From Capsicum annuum (taxonomy: Eukaryota; Streptophyta; Magnoliopsida; Solanales; Solanaceae), in contig NW_025826215.1 in NCBI RefSeq assembly GCF_002878395.1, positions 10,216 to 74,215 of the forward strand: a DNA stretch of 64,000 nt, given 5' to 3'. The translations under genes and the position numbers were made by a program. Within the stretch, counting starts at the first letter, position 1; the number at the start of each line of letters is the position of its first letter. This document shows, piece after piece, positions 1-11,732 of this stretch. The notes beneath the pieces are model-generated. The model had not been told where the DNA came from, ran no database searches, and saw nothing but the letters and a program-made list of their open reading frames with translations.

Positions 1-17
1 AAAAAAAGGGTGATGTT

Positions 18-42
18 CCCCCCCCCCCCCCCCCCCCCCCCC
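18..42. repeat. poly-C tract (25 nt)
   Basis: An uninterrupted run of 25 C in otherwise AT-rich DNA. A second run of 23 C occurs at 260-282. Homopolymers of this length are error-prone in sequencing, so the exact length is uncertain. Confidence 0.9.
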
Positions 43-259
43 AAATAAAAGAGCTAAATAACTCATATTTCAAATTTTGTATTTATTGATACTGAATTTT
101 ATTTAACAACGGACAATACTATCTAAATAATAAAATTTGTAAACTAATTTATTTAAATAAATTTATTAGTATAAATATAAAAAATAAAATCAAGAAAATT
201 AAAAAAAATGCTTAAAAAAATTTTAGGGATATCTTTGTTTATACATATATTATATCTCA

Positions 260-282
260 CCCCCCCCCCCCCCCCCCCCCCC
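260..282. repeat. poly-C tract (23 nt)
   Basis: A run of 23 C immediately outside the left terminal inverted repeat of the element at 283-1583. It may be an expanded terminal or flanking sequence of that element. Confidence 0.9.
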
Positions 283-437
283 GAACTTGTCCACTCAACT
301 TACTTTAACACTTAAATTTAATTTTTATTTATTTACCCTTTTAACATCTTTAAAGTGTATTAATTTTACCCTTCAAGCTAACGTGAATTTTTTTTTTAAA
401 AGAAAAAAAAATACGTGAATATTTTTTTTAAAACTAT

Positions 438-548
438 TTATATAAATATAAGTATAAATATAAATATAAATATAAATATAAATATAAATATAAATATAAA
501 TATAAATATAAATATAAATAAAAATATAAATATAAATAAAAATATAAA
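438..548. repeat. TATAAA microsatellite
   Basis: About 110 bp of near-perfect tataaa hexamers with a few single-base changes, inside the element at 283-1583. The Tyr/Ile-rich frames read across it are not genes. Confidence 0.95.
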
Positions 549-1332
549 AAAATAAAAAATAAATCCATCTTCTTCTTCTCCCCACCCCCATCTCACCCCC
601 ACTATAACTTTTTCTCCCTAACCCGCCACTACCAGCCCCCCTCCTCTTTCAACCACCAATTTCACCACCACTAGTTCCCCTCCCTCTAACCCCCCTCCCA
701 TCCCCCCCCTGATTTTTCCCCCCCAAATCCGCCAACCCCCCCACTCCTCTTTCAACTACAATTTTCACCACCACCTGTCCCCCTTCCCCCGAACCCCCAA
801 TTTTTTCTCCTTGAATTACCAAATCCTTCACCCCCACATTCAAATAAAAAGAATGAAATTAAATTTTCAAATAAAAAGTTATCTTTGTGGATTCGAAAAT
901 TCGAAATAAAATTAAAATTGAAGAAAAATTATTAGCGACGATGTTAATGGTGGTGGTGTTAATGGTGGCGGTGGTGTTAATTTTGTGCTTATATTTTTTT
1001 TTTTGAATTTGTTTTAATCATTTTTCGGTGAATTTTGCCAGAATATGTCGGAATGACGAATTTTGAATGGGGACGTGGTGATGCTACTTGTGTTGTTGTT
1101 TCTTGTTATTTTCTTATCTGTTTATGCTTATGCTAGCTACTGCGTTTTTGGTTGATTTTTTAGACAGCTTGGGAGGGTTCGAATTTGGGGTTGAGAAGAC
1201 TTTCGAGGTTTTTTGATGAGGTGGGCAGTGAGGGATGAATTTGGGGTGAAGAAATTAAAGATTTGATTGGTAAAGATGGAGTTTTACGGTGGAAATTCGC
1301 CAAAAAATCTAAGCTCCATGGCTATTTTTTTA

Positions 1333-1344
1333 ATTTAAAAAGTG

Positions 1345-1384
<40 letters not shown>

Positions 1385-1396
1385 CACTTTTTAAAT
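1333..1396. repeat. Perfect 64 bp (TA)n-centred palindrome
   Basis: The left arm atttaaaaagtgttat is followed by alternating TA and then the exact reverse complement ataacactttttaaat. The whole 64 bp can fold into one hairpin. It lies inside the element at 283-1583, near its right end. Confidence 0.9.
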
Positions 1397-1827
1397 AATT
1401 TGTAACATGACAACGACATGGCAGTGATGTGGCGCTGATGTGTGAGCGAGTGTAATACATTCTCCAGTGTGAGAGTGGTATTATATCATTAGGGGTGAAA
1501 TTAATACACTTTAAAGATGTTAAGTGAGGCAAATAAACAGAACTTAAGTTTAAGTGTTAAAGTAAGTTGAGCGGACAAGTTCAGAAAAGTTTTGATGTCT
1601 TTTCTCTACATAATACATAATACATGGAGATTTTAGGAGCCAATATAATGAAACAGAAATTTCCACAATGATTCAAGGGTAGAATTGTAAAGGAGAATTT
1701 TGTAGCGTTTTTAAATCAAATACAATACATGGTATACCTAGTTTTTAATATAATGAAATAAACACTTAAAAAATAATTCAAACACTACAATCCCTGCATT
1801 ATTTGTCATCGTACGAAACAACCCTTT

Positions 1828-2039
1828 AAGGGTTGTTTGATTGAGAAGCAAGTTATCTCGGGATTAGCTACCCTGAAATTAGTTATCCCACTTTCAAGAA
1901 GAGTTAAAAATAACATTACAATCGCGGAATAACTAATCCCGAGATGAGTAATCTCATAAATTTTGTCCCAACCAAATATTAAATAAGTTCATTAATCTCA
2001 AAATTAATTTTTTCTTATCTTTCCTACCAAATGAACCCT
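1828..2039. mobile_element. Small MITE-like element
   Basis: About 210 bp bounded by imperfect inverted termini: agggttgtttgattg on the left, and ctaccaaatgaaccct on the right (reverse complement agggttcatttggtag). An internal inverted pair, tctcgggattagct and ctaatcccgagatgag, supports a foldback structure. It is non-coding. The hAT element at 2045 inserted at its right edge, so the right target duplication is not readable. Superfamily uncertain. Confidence 0.5.
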
Positions 2040-2680
2040 GAAAATAAGCCTATCGGCCGGGTTGATCCGGCCCAATCCAACCTGAACCGGCTCATTTAAT
2101 AAAATCGGCCCTGTTTGACCTGGCTCGGTAAGCCCAAGGGCTTTAGGGTATCGAGTTCCGAATCAATTTTTTTGGTTTTGGGCCCGGTTAACCCGGCCCG
2201 GACCTAGCTCGGTTGGGGTCTGCCAGTTAACCAGCCCGGCCCGACCCATTTTTTTTTTAATTTTTGGATTTTGGGCCAAACTAGCCGTTGGCCCAATGGC
2301 TATATAGCCGTTTTTGGGTTCAAACGGCTAGTTTGGGCCCATTAATTAAAAGAATAAATACCCTACACCTTCAAATCATTTTTCACCCAATTTTTCATTC
2401 TCTCAAATCTCATTCTTTCTCAATTCTCAAATCTCAAATCTTAATTCTCAATTCTCAAATATTCTATAAATTTAATTTCCTAAAGTGCTCATTTTAATTT
2501 TTTAATTTTGCAATTACAAAGTACGACTGTAAGTTTCTAAAGTCGCAACCTTCGAATACTTCTAAAATTTGGTATTGTCGTTCCATCTCTTACGTTTAAT
2601 TTTTATTTAGTGTATTAATTGTTTAATATTTAACTTTCTTATATTTGTGTATTTTGAATTTTTTTAGTTTAATTTATATT

Positions 2681-4525
2681 ATGGATAAATTAAGAAATCT
2701 CGCTACTAAAGGTGTTAAAATTTTTTGTCCTGAAAGTGGTAGTGGTAGTAAAAAGCGAATTACTAGCGGTAGAGGTAGTTCAAGTAGTAGATATACTCGT
2801 GTGCCTCCGAAATCGCTTAGTCAACCTTTTGAGGAAGAAATAGGTGTACTTTTAGGTGTAGGTGCTCACGATATGAATTATGTAGAAACTCAGGAAAATT
2901 ACGGTATAGAAGAAGAAAATGTAGTAGATGCGGATAATTTAGACGAAGATGATGAAAATATTAGTGAAACACCCGCAGTAGGAAATGCTAACATTAGATC
3001 TGAATAGGTTAATTTTCCTTTCCGTCCTCCTCGTGCCCCAAGAGCTCGTAAAATAACTAGTATTGCATGACAATTTTTTTAACGTATATCAGATACTGAG
3101 GTGCAATGCAATATTTGTCAACAAATATATAAGCATAAAAACGGAGGCAAACAAGGGGTATGAGTATGTTAATGAGACATATAGGTGATGCTCACAAAAG
3201 AGAGTTAAATATTGCATGAGGTGGTAGGGATGTTGGTGGGCCAACGCAAACTAAAATGGACCCAACAACCGGTCAGGTAACGATGAAGTATAATAAATTG
3301 AGGGACCAGAAAGAAATAGCTAAAATGGTAGCTGTGAGTTATTTGTCTTTTAGTTTTCCTTCTTCTGATGCCTTTATTCATTATATTCAAGCAATTTATA
3401 ATCCTATGTTTAATGGTATTCCTAGAAGTACTTGTCGATCTGATATTTATAGACTTCATTCACAATATTATTTTTATTTATCAACATTGTTAAAAAATAT
3501 TTCATGTAGATTGTCCCTAACTTCTGATCTTGGTCGTGCTGTAAATAAAAATGATTATTTAACCGTTACTTGTCACTGGATGGATAGTAATTTTGTGATG
3601 CAAAAACGTATTCTTTCTTTTTTATATGATGAAGATTGTAAACATACTGGAGATTTTATTGTTGATTCTATTATTAAAGTTTTCGAATTTTATGGTATCG
3701 AAAATAAAATCTTATGTATTGCTTTTGATAATGTTTCTAACAACAAGACAACTATAAACAAAATTAAAATCTAAGCTATCTCCGCCGTTGCTTGAAATTT
3801 TTCATATTAAGTGTGCATGTCATATATATAATTTAATTATAAAAGATGGTCTTGAGTTTTTTAACTTTTATATTGAAAAAATCCGTCTTGTTGTTGGTTT
3901 TATTCAACAAAATAATCGAAGAAAAAGAATTAGAGAATTTAAAGTTAAATGTCAAGAAAATGGACTTGCACCGATATTGATGCCTAAGGAAATTGATATT
4001 AGATGGAATTCTACGTATGATTTTTTAAAAACTTATTATAAATATAGACTTCCTATTACACTAGCTTTTAACCAATATTGCGGTTCATTTGGTGATTCTG
4101 CTGATTGCATGCTACATGGTTCTGATTGGGTTGTAATTAATGATCTTGTTAAGTTTTTAGAAAAATTTTATGTAGCTACGGTTGAATTTTCAGGTGCTTA
4201 TTATCTTACTTTTTGTAACATTTTGGCATATATAGCCGATATTTCTGGTTTGCTCAAAGAATATAAAAATAAAGAAGGTTATAAAGAAGTTATTGGTGCC
4301 ATGTCTACTAAATTTAAAAAATATTTTTTTCCGATTCCCTCTATTTACTTGATTGGTGCTATGCTAAATTCGTGCATGAAATATAATACTATGTGCCACT
4401 TTGGTACTATTATTTATGCTAACTTAGAAATAAATACTAATAATGATTCTGAACAAGTACAACCTGATTTGTGGACGGCTATGGGTGATGCGAATGAATA
4501 CATAGAAAAATTATATATATTATAA
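2681..4525 (+). pseudogene. hAT transposase (BED finger / RICESLEEPER-like), broken and C-truncated
   Basis: This reads as a cut-and-paste transposase of the hAT superfamily, which in intact form has an N-terminal BED zinc finger, an RNase H-like DDE core and a C-terminal hAT dimerisation domain. The N-terminal part starts at ATG 2681 and has a Ser/Gly-rich stretch followed by an acidic one. The BED finger follows at about 3008-3200 (CNICQQIYKH and downstream HKREL are visible), but stops and a frame change interrupt it. The core continues at 3256-3774 (with VTCHWMDSNFVMQKR and CIAFDNVSNN) and, after a frameshift near 3775, at 3788-4525 (with HIKCACHIYNLI and DIRWNSTYDFL). It ends abruptly after EKLYIL, where the TA-rich array begins. 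The dimerisation domain is absent, so the protein is not functional. Family assignment is confident. Confidence 0.85.
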
Positions 4526-4657
4526 TGTATATATATTGTAGTATATTTTATTTAAAATAATACATATATATTGAATGGAGCATATATATGTGTATATATC
4601 TTCTATAGACGTGTATATTTAACGTATACATGTGTATATATTTTATAAATTAGTATA

Positions 4658-4695
<38 letters not shown>

Positions 4696-4862
4696 AATGT
4701 ATATATACTGTAGTATATTTTATTTAAAGTAGTACATATATATTGAATGGTGCGTATATGTGTGTATATATCTTCTATAGACGTGTATATTTAACATATA
4801 CATGTGTATATGTTTTATAAATTAGTATATAACTATAACTATAACTATAACTATATATATAT

Positions 4863-4907
<45 letters not shown>

Positions 4908-5760
4908 AATGTACATATATTGTAGTATATTTTATTTAAAGAGTACATCTACATTGAATGGTGCGTATATTTGTGTATATATCTTCTATAGACATGTATA
5001 TTTAATGTATACATGTGTATATGTTTTACAAATTAGTATATAACTATATATATATATATTGTAGTAAATACATATATTGTAGTATATGTTTTGCTTAAAG
5101 TAGTACATATACATTTAATGGTGCGTATATTTGTGTATATATCTTCTATAGACGTGTATATTTAACATATACATGTGTATATGTTTTATAAATTAGTATA
5201 TAACTCTATATGTTGTAGTATATATGTGTATATATCTTCTATAGATGTATATATTTAATGTATACATGTGTATATGTTATATAAATTAGTATATAACTAT
5301 ATATATATATATATATATATTGTAGTATGTGTTTCACTTAAAGTAGTACATTTATATTGAATGGTGCGTATATTTGTGTATATATTTTCTATAGACATGT
5401 ATATTTAATGTATACATGTGTATATGTTTTATAAATTAGTATATAACTGTATATATATTGTACTATATATATATATATTGTAGTATATGTTTTATTTAAA
5501 GTAGTACATATATATTGAATGATGCATATATATGTGTATATATCTTCTATAAACGTATATATTTAACATATACACGTGTATATGTTTTATAAATTAGTAT
5601 ATAACTCTATATATACTTATATATATTGTAGTATATATATGTTGTAATATATGTTTTATTTAAAGTAGTACGTATAGTCGTATATATTGAATGTTACGTA
5701 TATATGTGTAATTGTGTATGTGTATATATTTTTAAAATTCTAATGTAGTATATACTATAC
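4505..5760. repeat. TA-rich tandem array, roughly 160-210 bp units
   Basis: About eight degenerate copies of a unit containing gtagtatattttatttaaa, then ttgaatggtgcgtatat, tcttctatagacgtgtat and tttataaattagtatataac. The units are joined by variable (TA)n. The gtagtat landmark recurs near 4538, 4710, 4922, 5079, 5213 (truncated), 5322, 5480 and 5645. The array starts exactly where hAT transposase coding potential stops and ends shortly before the MULE terminus. Frames across it encode only Tyr/Ile-rich shadows. Confidence 0.85.
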
Positions 5761-6234
5761 ATAGTGTATATATATATATATTGTTTAACGTATTTAAAAT
5801 GTATATAGGTGGGTATATATAGTGTATATTGAAATTTTTAAAGTAAAAATTACATATATAACGACATGTTTACTATTAATTACTAAAAATCTCAACTTTT
5901 TTCAAAATCTCCTAAAATTCCAACATTTGACCTCTGATGATCCAAGTTAATCACATTAGATACATACTACTAATACATGTATTAAGTAACTAAATCAACA
6001 CGTTTTAAGGAATGTAACAGATAACTTTGCATTAAATCAGCATTTAAGCTAACTAATTAAGGTAACAAATAAAATCAAATCCTACAATTAATGGAAATCC
6101 GTTTATTACTCTACTTCATTAAAACGTAAACGTTGTTTTAATGTACTTTTGAAATTGAAAAATATTCTTTCTTTTTGTTCAGATTAAAGACACCAATTTT
6201 TTTTAATTTGATTTGTTAATTTCATTTGTTTGAT

Positions 6235-9200
6235 ATGAATATTTCGGTGTTTTTACGTCATTCCGATGTTTGGGTTAACGAAATCGAGTATGTTGGTTAT
6301 AAGAGTGATGGAATTATGGTCAGTGAAAATATTACTTACGAAAAACTGATTTCTATAATTGCGGAAGAACTGAAAATCGAAGAAACAAGGAAAAAAATTG
6401 AAGCTCGTTACATTGTTGAAGGAAATGTTTGTCCGTTGTTCATTCGTAACGAAATGAGTGTGAAGATGTATGTTGAAATTAAAAAAATAGAGTGTGGATT
6501 TGGAACGTATCCTCTTATCATCACTACGTTAGATATGTCTTCTAGTGAAATGCTTTTTGATGAGAAAGTTGGTTCTGTAATGTGTTTGGAAAGTCCATCT
6601 GAAATAGTTGAAAAAATAATTAGTTATAAATCTAATTCTACTTCTCCTATGCCTTTGTTGGATAGCAAAGGGAACAAGATCATTACTGATTGCAAGCATA
6701 GTAATGTTACGGTTGGACAAATATACAAGGACAAGTGTACTCTTATTTCGGTTATGACGCGATTTGCAGATGAGCATTCCTTTAATTACTAGATCAAAAG
6801 ATCGGACAAGGAAATGCATGTTATATTTTTTTTTGTAGCAGGTGTTGGTAATTTTGTGTACGTTAATTTAAATTTGTATTCAATGTTTGGTTGATGATTA
6901 TTTTACAAATTACTTTTTGTGTTTTTGTGTTATTAACGTCGAGATACATTTTTTTATGAAAGTGATACATTTTGCTAAGCTTGTATGTCATTTTGTGAAG
7001 TTATGATTAATTATATTTCTTGTTGTGTATTATAAGAAATGTTGTAGATACATATAAATGTACTAGATACATGTTGTAAATTTTCTAGATGCATGTTGAG
7101 CAAGTTTCATATCGAGATACATTTTGTTATGAAAATGATACATTTTGCTCATCTTGTATCTCAATTTATGAAGTTATGTTTAATTATGTCTCTCGATGTG
7201 TTTTATTTTCACATATATATCAGAAATGTCCTAGATACATATTAATGTCATAGATACATATTGTAAAATTTCTACATACATGTTATACAAGTAGTCAATG
7301 TTGTTAATGAATATAGAAATCTATTTTTCTATATTTATTAAGAAAAATAATTTAAACTTTTGGTTTCATTGATTCAGCTATGTCCTACAATGCCGCTCGG
7401 AGGATTGTGTTTGGATCTTTAAAGCATCATATCGTCGAGGTACAGAACTATTTAAAGTTAGATTTTCCAAGATGTTCACACATGCCCGTTGAAAGATTGT
7501 GTTTTTACTCAACTTCAAGCTACAGTTGGGTTTGTTAGTGGTTTTGCTGCACCAAAACTTGTCAACTATAAGAGAATATACACCCCGAATGATATAATCA
7601 ATGATATTAAAAATGCTTTCGGTGTAGACATTAACTATCAGAAGGCTTGGAGGGCTAAAGAATGTGCGATTGAGATGTTAAGGGGAAAACCTGCGGATGG
7701 TTATCAACAAATGGCTCGATATGTATACATGTTAAATTCCGTATATCCAGGTTCACATATTAGAATGCATAAATTTGAGGATAATAAATTTATGTATTTG
7801 TTCGTTGCATTGTAACCTTTGAAGAGTGGATTCAACTATTGCAGTCCTGTAGTTGTGGTTGATGGTGCGCATTAGAGTGGAGCATATAAAGGTACATTTA
7901 TTTCCGCAAGCACTCTTGATGGAGCAGGTAATTTATATTTATTTGTATGTATATTTATTTTTGTGATGTAATTAAGATCATAATTTTTGTTAAATTATTT
8001 TTTTAGTTTGAGAAATCGTTTACTTGTATCTGATTAATTAATTTTTTATATTATTAAAATTGTAAGACGCATTCTGCCGATTGCGTATGGTGTTGTTGAT
8101 AGTGAAAATGATAATTCGTGGACTTGATTTTTTGAGAACTTCAGAATTGCTTTTGGAGAGCACGATCCGACCATCATGAAAGCATAATAAAGGTTGTGAG
8201 TGTTGTATATCTGAATGTGCCGCACCTCGCATGCATTTGGCACTTGTGGAAGAATGTTTTCACAAACTTCAGGAAGAGTAAAGATAGACTTAGCGATATT
8301 TTCTATGCTATGGCCAAGGCTTACTGCAAAGATGAGTTTGATTTATTTTGGAATCAAGTTGGGAAGATTGATAAGAGGGTAAAGTCTTATCTTGGGAATG
8401 CTGGATTTAAAAAGTGGGCATGCGTGTATGCACCAGTTAATCGTGGTAGAATGATGACTTCAAATATAACAGAGTGCATAAATGGTAAATTGAAGATATC
8501 ACGTGAGTTGCCGATAATAGAATTTTTGGAGTAGGCTAGGAAATTATTTGGAAAGAGGAATTGCAAGAATGGAGAAAGAGCATCGTATGCAAACACGTCA
8601 CTTGGTAGTATATTTGAAGAAATTCTTCAGCTAAATACTTCAAAATCTACAAGGCTTAAGGTTAGTTTTGATGTTTTATTTTGTTTTACATATTATAGAA
8701 TGTTTGATTCATAATACAGGATACTAGTTGTTTTAAAAATATTGATTTGGAAAATGTTACAGTAACTTAATCAATCTTTTTATTGAATTTAAACAAAATA
8801 TTCTAAAAAAGAATAATATGTATCTATGTGTAAACATATTATGACTAATCTTGAAGGTTAGTGCGTCATCAACATATGTATATTCTGTTTATGATGATGG
8901 GAGGAAGTACATAGTATGTCTTGATAGGAGGACTTGCTCTTGTGGTAGATTCCAATTGGACGAGATAACATGTGAACACGCGATTGCAGTACTAAAAAGC
9001 AAGCATGTAGTTGATATGAAGCCTTATTGTTCAGAGTTTTATTATCCTGAAATATTATGGAAGACGTATGAAGAATCTATGTTTCCAATGCCCGATAAGA
9101 AGGAATGGATTGTGCCACAAGAAGTTATGGACAAAGTTGTGTTACCACCAAAATATAAACGTCAACCCGGAAGGCCAAAGAAAAACAGGCACAAGAAATC

Positions 9201-9297
9201 AAGTGAAACTATGACATCGAGTAGTAATTGTTGTGGGAGATGTGGTTATGCAGGTCACAACAGGCGTACCTGTAACTTCTTTCCAAAGGAGGACTGA
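6235..9297 (+). pseudogene. MuDR/MULE transposase, decayed
   Basis: A multi-exon Mutator-like transposase. Piece 1 (6235-6792; the first real ATG is 6235) is the N-terminal region. Piece 2 (about 7380-7880) holds the MuDR-type DNA-binding part (ITPND-like region, DINYQKAWRAKE) and the start of the MULE catalytic domain with VVVDGAH, interrupted by a TAG right after the His. A likely intron at about 7926-8068 leads to LPIAYGVVDSENDNSW, then stops and a frame change near 8120-8195. The frame resumes at 8196-8534 (PHLACIWHLWKNV; TSNITECING carries the likely catalytic Glu). A second GT-AG intron (about 8659-8855) joins the last piece, 8851-9297. That piece has a SWIM finger (CSCGRFQLDEITCEHAI), a basic PGRPKKNRHKK patch and a CCHC knuckle (CGRCGYAGHNRRTC). 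Premature stops at 7815 and in the core make it non-functional. Confidence 0.85.
6930..7290. repeat. Duplicated GATACA/TGTATC-bearing segment in a MULE intron or spacer
   Basis: Two imperfect copies (about 6945-7050 and 7110-7215) share cgagatacattttnttatgaaa, gatacattttgct and cttgtat, followed by further gatacat and tagatacat words to 7290. There is no coding potential here. The segment lies between the first and second transposase pieces. Confidence 0.6.
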
Positions 9298-10317
9298 CCA
9301 TGCAGTTGACTGATTATTAATGTGGAATAATTTGTTATCTTCTAGTTGAATTTCTTTCCTTTTTAATGTGAAGTTTTAATTGATGACATTGTTGTTTTTA
9401 AGAATATTAAGAAAAATAGTTTCTGTTATAAACAGTTGTTTTCGCTCCTTGTTAATTATTTACCCTTATTTTTTGGAGATTGAAATTGTTGTGAAACATC
9501 ATTTAGAAATTAAGATAATATTGAACTGATAATGTTATTGTAGTTGTTATACTGTAGTAAAAGATTGTAAAGATTTATACTTTTATATGATGTATCTTTC
9601 ATAAATTTGTAGATACAAGTTTGCACAAGTTGTAATAATTATAAAATATAATTGTATCATGTAGGACTATAAGTTTTGATATAATGTGTTAGTTAGGTTG
9701 AAGGCAAACATGTATTCTGAGTAAATAAAAATGGCTATATAAACATAATAATGTAATTTTTTGTTATTTACATTTATATAGTAAAATATGTATTTTTTTT
9801 ACAAGATACATATAATCTAATAAGATGTTTCTTAGTTAATTTTATAGATAAAATATTAAATTTCACTTCTATAGTATAATGCCATTATTTTTTTGATATA
9901 GTACCATTAAGTTTTGCAATAATTTGTTATGCATTTTAGAGACAACAGGTATCAGTTGGAACAAAAAACTGTTGTAGATACTAAATAATGTAATATTGTG
10001 AAGGTTATTGCCATTATATTCTAATTTATGTTTCATTATATTAGATACATATGATTGTAAAATGTTATAAAATATTTATAAAATATTTTTCTAATACTAT
10101 GTCTTTAGAAAGTGCTAGAACAACGTAGTTCGATACATAAATATATATGAAATGCTTTAGCATTGCATTATAATGGATACCAAAATAAAATTATTTAATC
10201 ATTAAAAAAATATAATGTATCAGTACCTAACAATACCAACATCATCAAAAAATCATTAATGTTTCTATCAACTTCCTAGTTTTGTAATATCCAACAAGCA
10301 AATAAATAAACAACTAC
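9298..10317. other. Non-coding spacer between the convergent MULE genes
   Basis: This AT-rich kilobase separates the 3' ends of the transposase (plus) and the ULP-like gene (minus). No coding potential is seen. It contains scattered tgtatc/gatacaa words (for example near 9592, 9610, 10040 and 10130) but no defined terminator. Confidence 0.6.
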
Positions 10318-11469
10318 TTAATATGAAAAACACTGTCTGTTTTTTTTTTGTGCGAACTTGCTCCTTGGCCTTGGTGGATCGTTATTCTCACTAAAGTATC
10401 CATTCTTTTCTTTTTCAGACCCATACTTGCACAAAAGAGAAACATATCTCAGACGATGGTATTGAGCATCAATATCTGAATATGAAATGCATAATCCCTC
10501 ACTCAGATATTCAGCATAAACAGCCACAAATGCACCACAATCCCTGCATTCCAAAAAATAATTAAGTTAAAAACATCAATATACATAAGTACGGTAATGA
10601 AAACAAACAAAAAGGTAATGTAATACGTACAAGCTTTCACTATCTTGTTGTGCTATCTCAAATACATATTTCACTTGAAATGGATCCCGTTCGGACTTTC
10701 CCTAGTATGATTTCAGTGCAGTCCAGTCAGTGGGTACCTTGTGCTAAAAAAACTTACTGTACTGAAGGTAAGTCGAAATCATTACATCCAACTATATATT
10801 ACTGGTGAATTTGGAATAAATAGTAAGTTGTATATTACTGGTGACTAACACATTATATCAAAACTTATAGTCCTACATGATACAATTATATATAATGTAA
10901 GTTGTATATTATTGGTGGTTATTAAAATAAATAGTAAGTTGTATATTACTGGTGAATTTAGAATAAGACGTGTTGCTTACTTTTTCCTGTGTTGCTTGTA
11001 GAGACCATCATGAATCCATTCTTTAAATATTTCCATCTCTACAGTAGGTGAATCCCTAGTAATGTGATAACTTTCGAATGGGAATTTTTTTCGCTCTTTA
11101 GAAGCCAACTTTTTCTTTCCTTTAGAACTTGATCCAAAATGGATCAAAAAAGGAGAACGATAAATCTTTGATGGTTTTCTTGAGCGTGGTCCAGGTGCAT
11201 TTTTATTAGCCGACGCATTATTTTGTGGCGTAGAAAAGACAGACAAAAACGCGGTGCCACTAATCTCATACTCTGCTGGAGTTGTTGGTGGAGGTTTGTA
11301 AATCGTCAATTCCAAATCATGTTCTCGACCTGGAATAATACTTTCAAGCGGCTGAATTTCTTCAACAGCTATGTCACTGTGCTTCTCGATTCCAATATCC
11401 TGAAAATGATTTGAAACCTTAACAAATTTATTATAAATAAAGTCCACTTGTTTTTAACTTTTTCAATAA

Positions 11470-11732
11470 GTAGTAACTTGTATCTGAAGTTTATTTTAAC
11501 TTGTATCTGAACTTTATTTTAACTTGTATTTCAACTTTAATTTAACTTGTCTTTAGACTTTAGTTTAACATGTATCTAAACTTAACTTAACTTGTAAATA
11601 AATTTTGTATTAACTTGTATCTGAACTTTATTTTAACTTGTATTTGAACTGTATTTTAACTTGTATCCCAGTTTTATTTAAACTTGTATCTCAACTGTGT
11701 TTTAACTTGTATGTAAACTTTATTTTTAATCT
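11470..11732. repeat. Minisatellite, about 11 copies of a roughly 23 bp unit
   Basis: Head-to-tail copies of the type aacttgtatctgaactttat, each with a few changes, lying in an intron of the Ulp1-like gene. Every unit has the cttgtat core that recurs across the MULE. Confidence 0.9.

Larger units (their letters stand above)
283..1583. mobile_element. Non-autonomous DNA element with about 95 bp terminal inverted repeats
   Basis: The segment beginning at 283 (cgaacttgtccactcaactt) reappears reverse-complemented at the right end, about 1490-1583. Both arms run through shared blocks such as actttaacacttaaa and aacatctttaaagtgtatt. The interior is a C-rich stretch (about 590-840), a TATAAA microsatellite and a (TA)n palindrome. 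No coding sequence is visible. Long TIRs and a non-coding interior suggest a MITE-like or Mutator-like non-autonomous element. The left junction is obscured by poly-C, so no target duplication could be defined. Superfamily unassigned. Confidence 0.65.

Noticed and set aside
373..591. Minus-strand Tyr/Ile-rich open frame
   Set aside because: Pure translation of the TATAAA microsatellite; no protein feature.
4804..5043. Open frame in the TA-rich array
   Set aside because: Low-complexity shadow of tandem (TA)n-containing units.
11470..11732. Possible centromeric or telomeric repeat
   Set aside because: The 23 bp unit is neither the plant telomere repeat nor of satellite length, and is confined to one intron.
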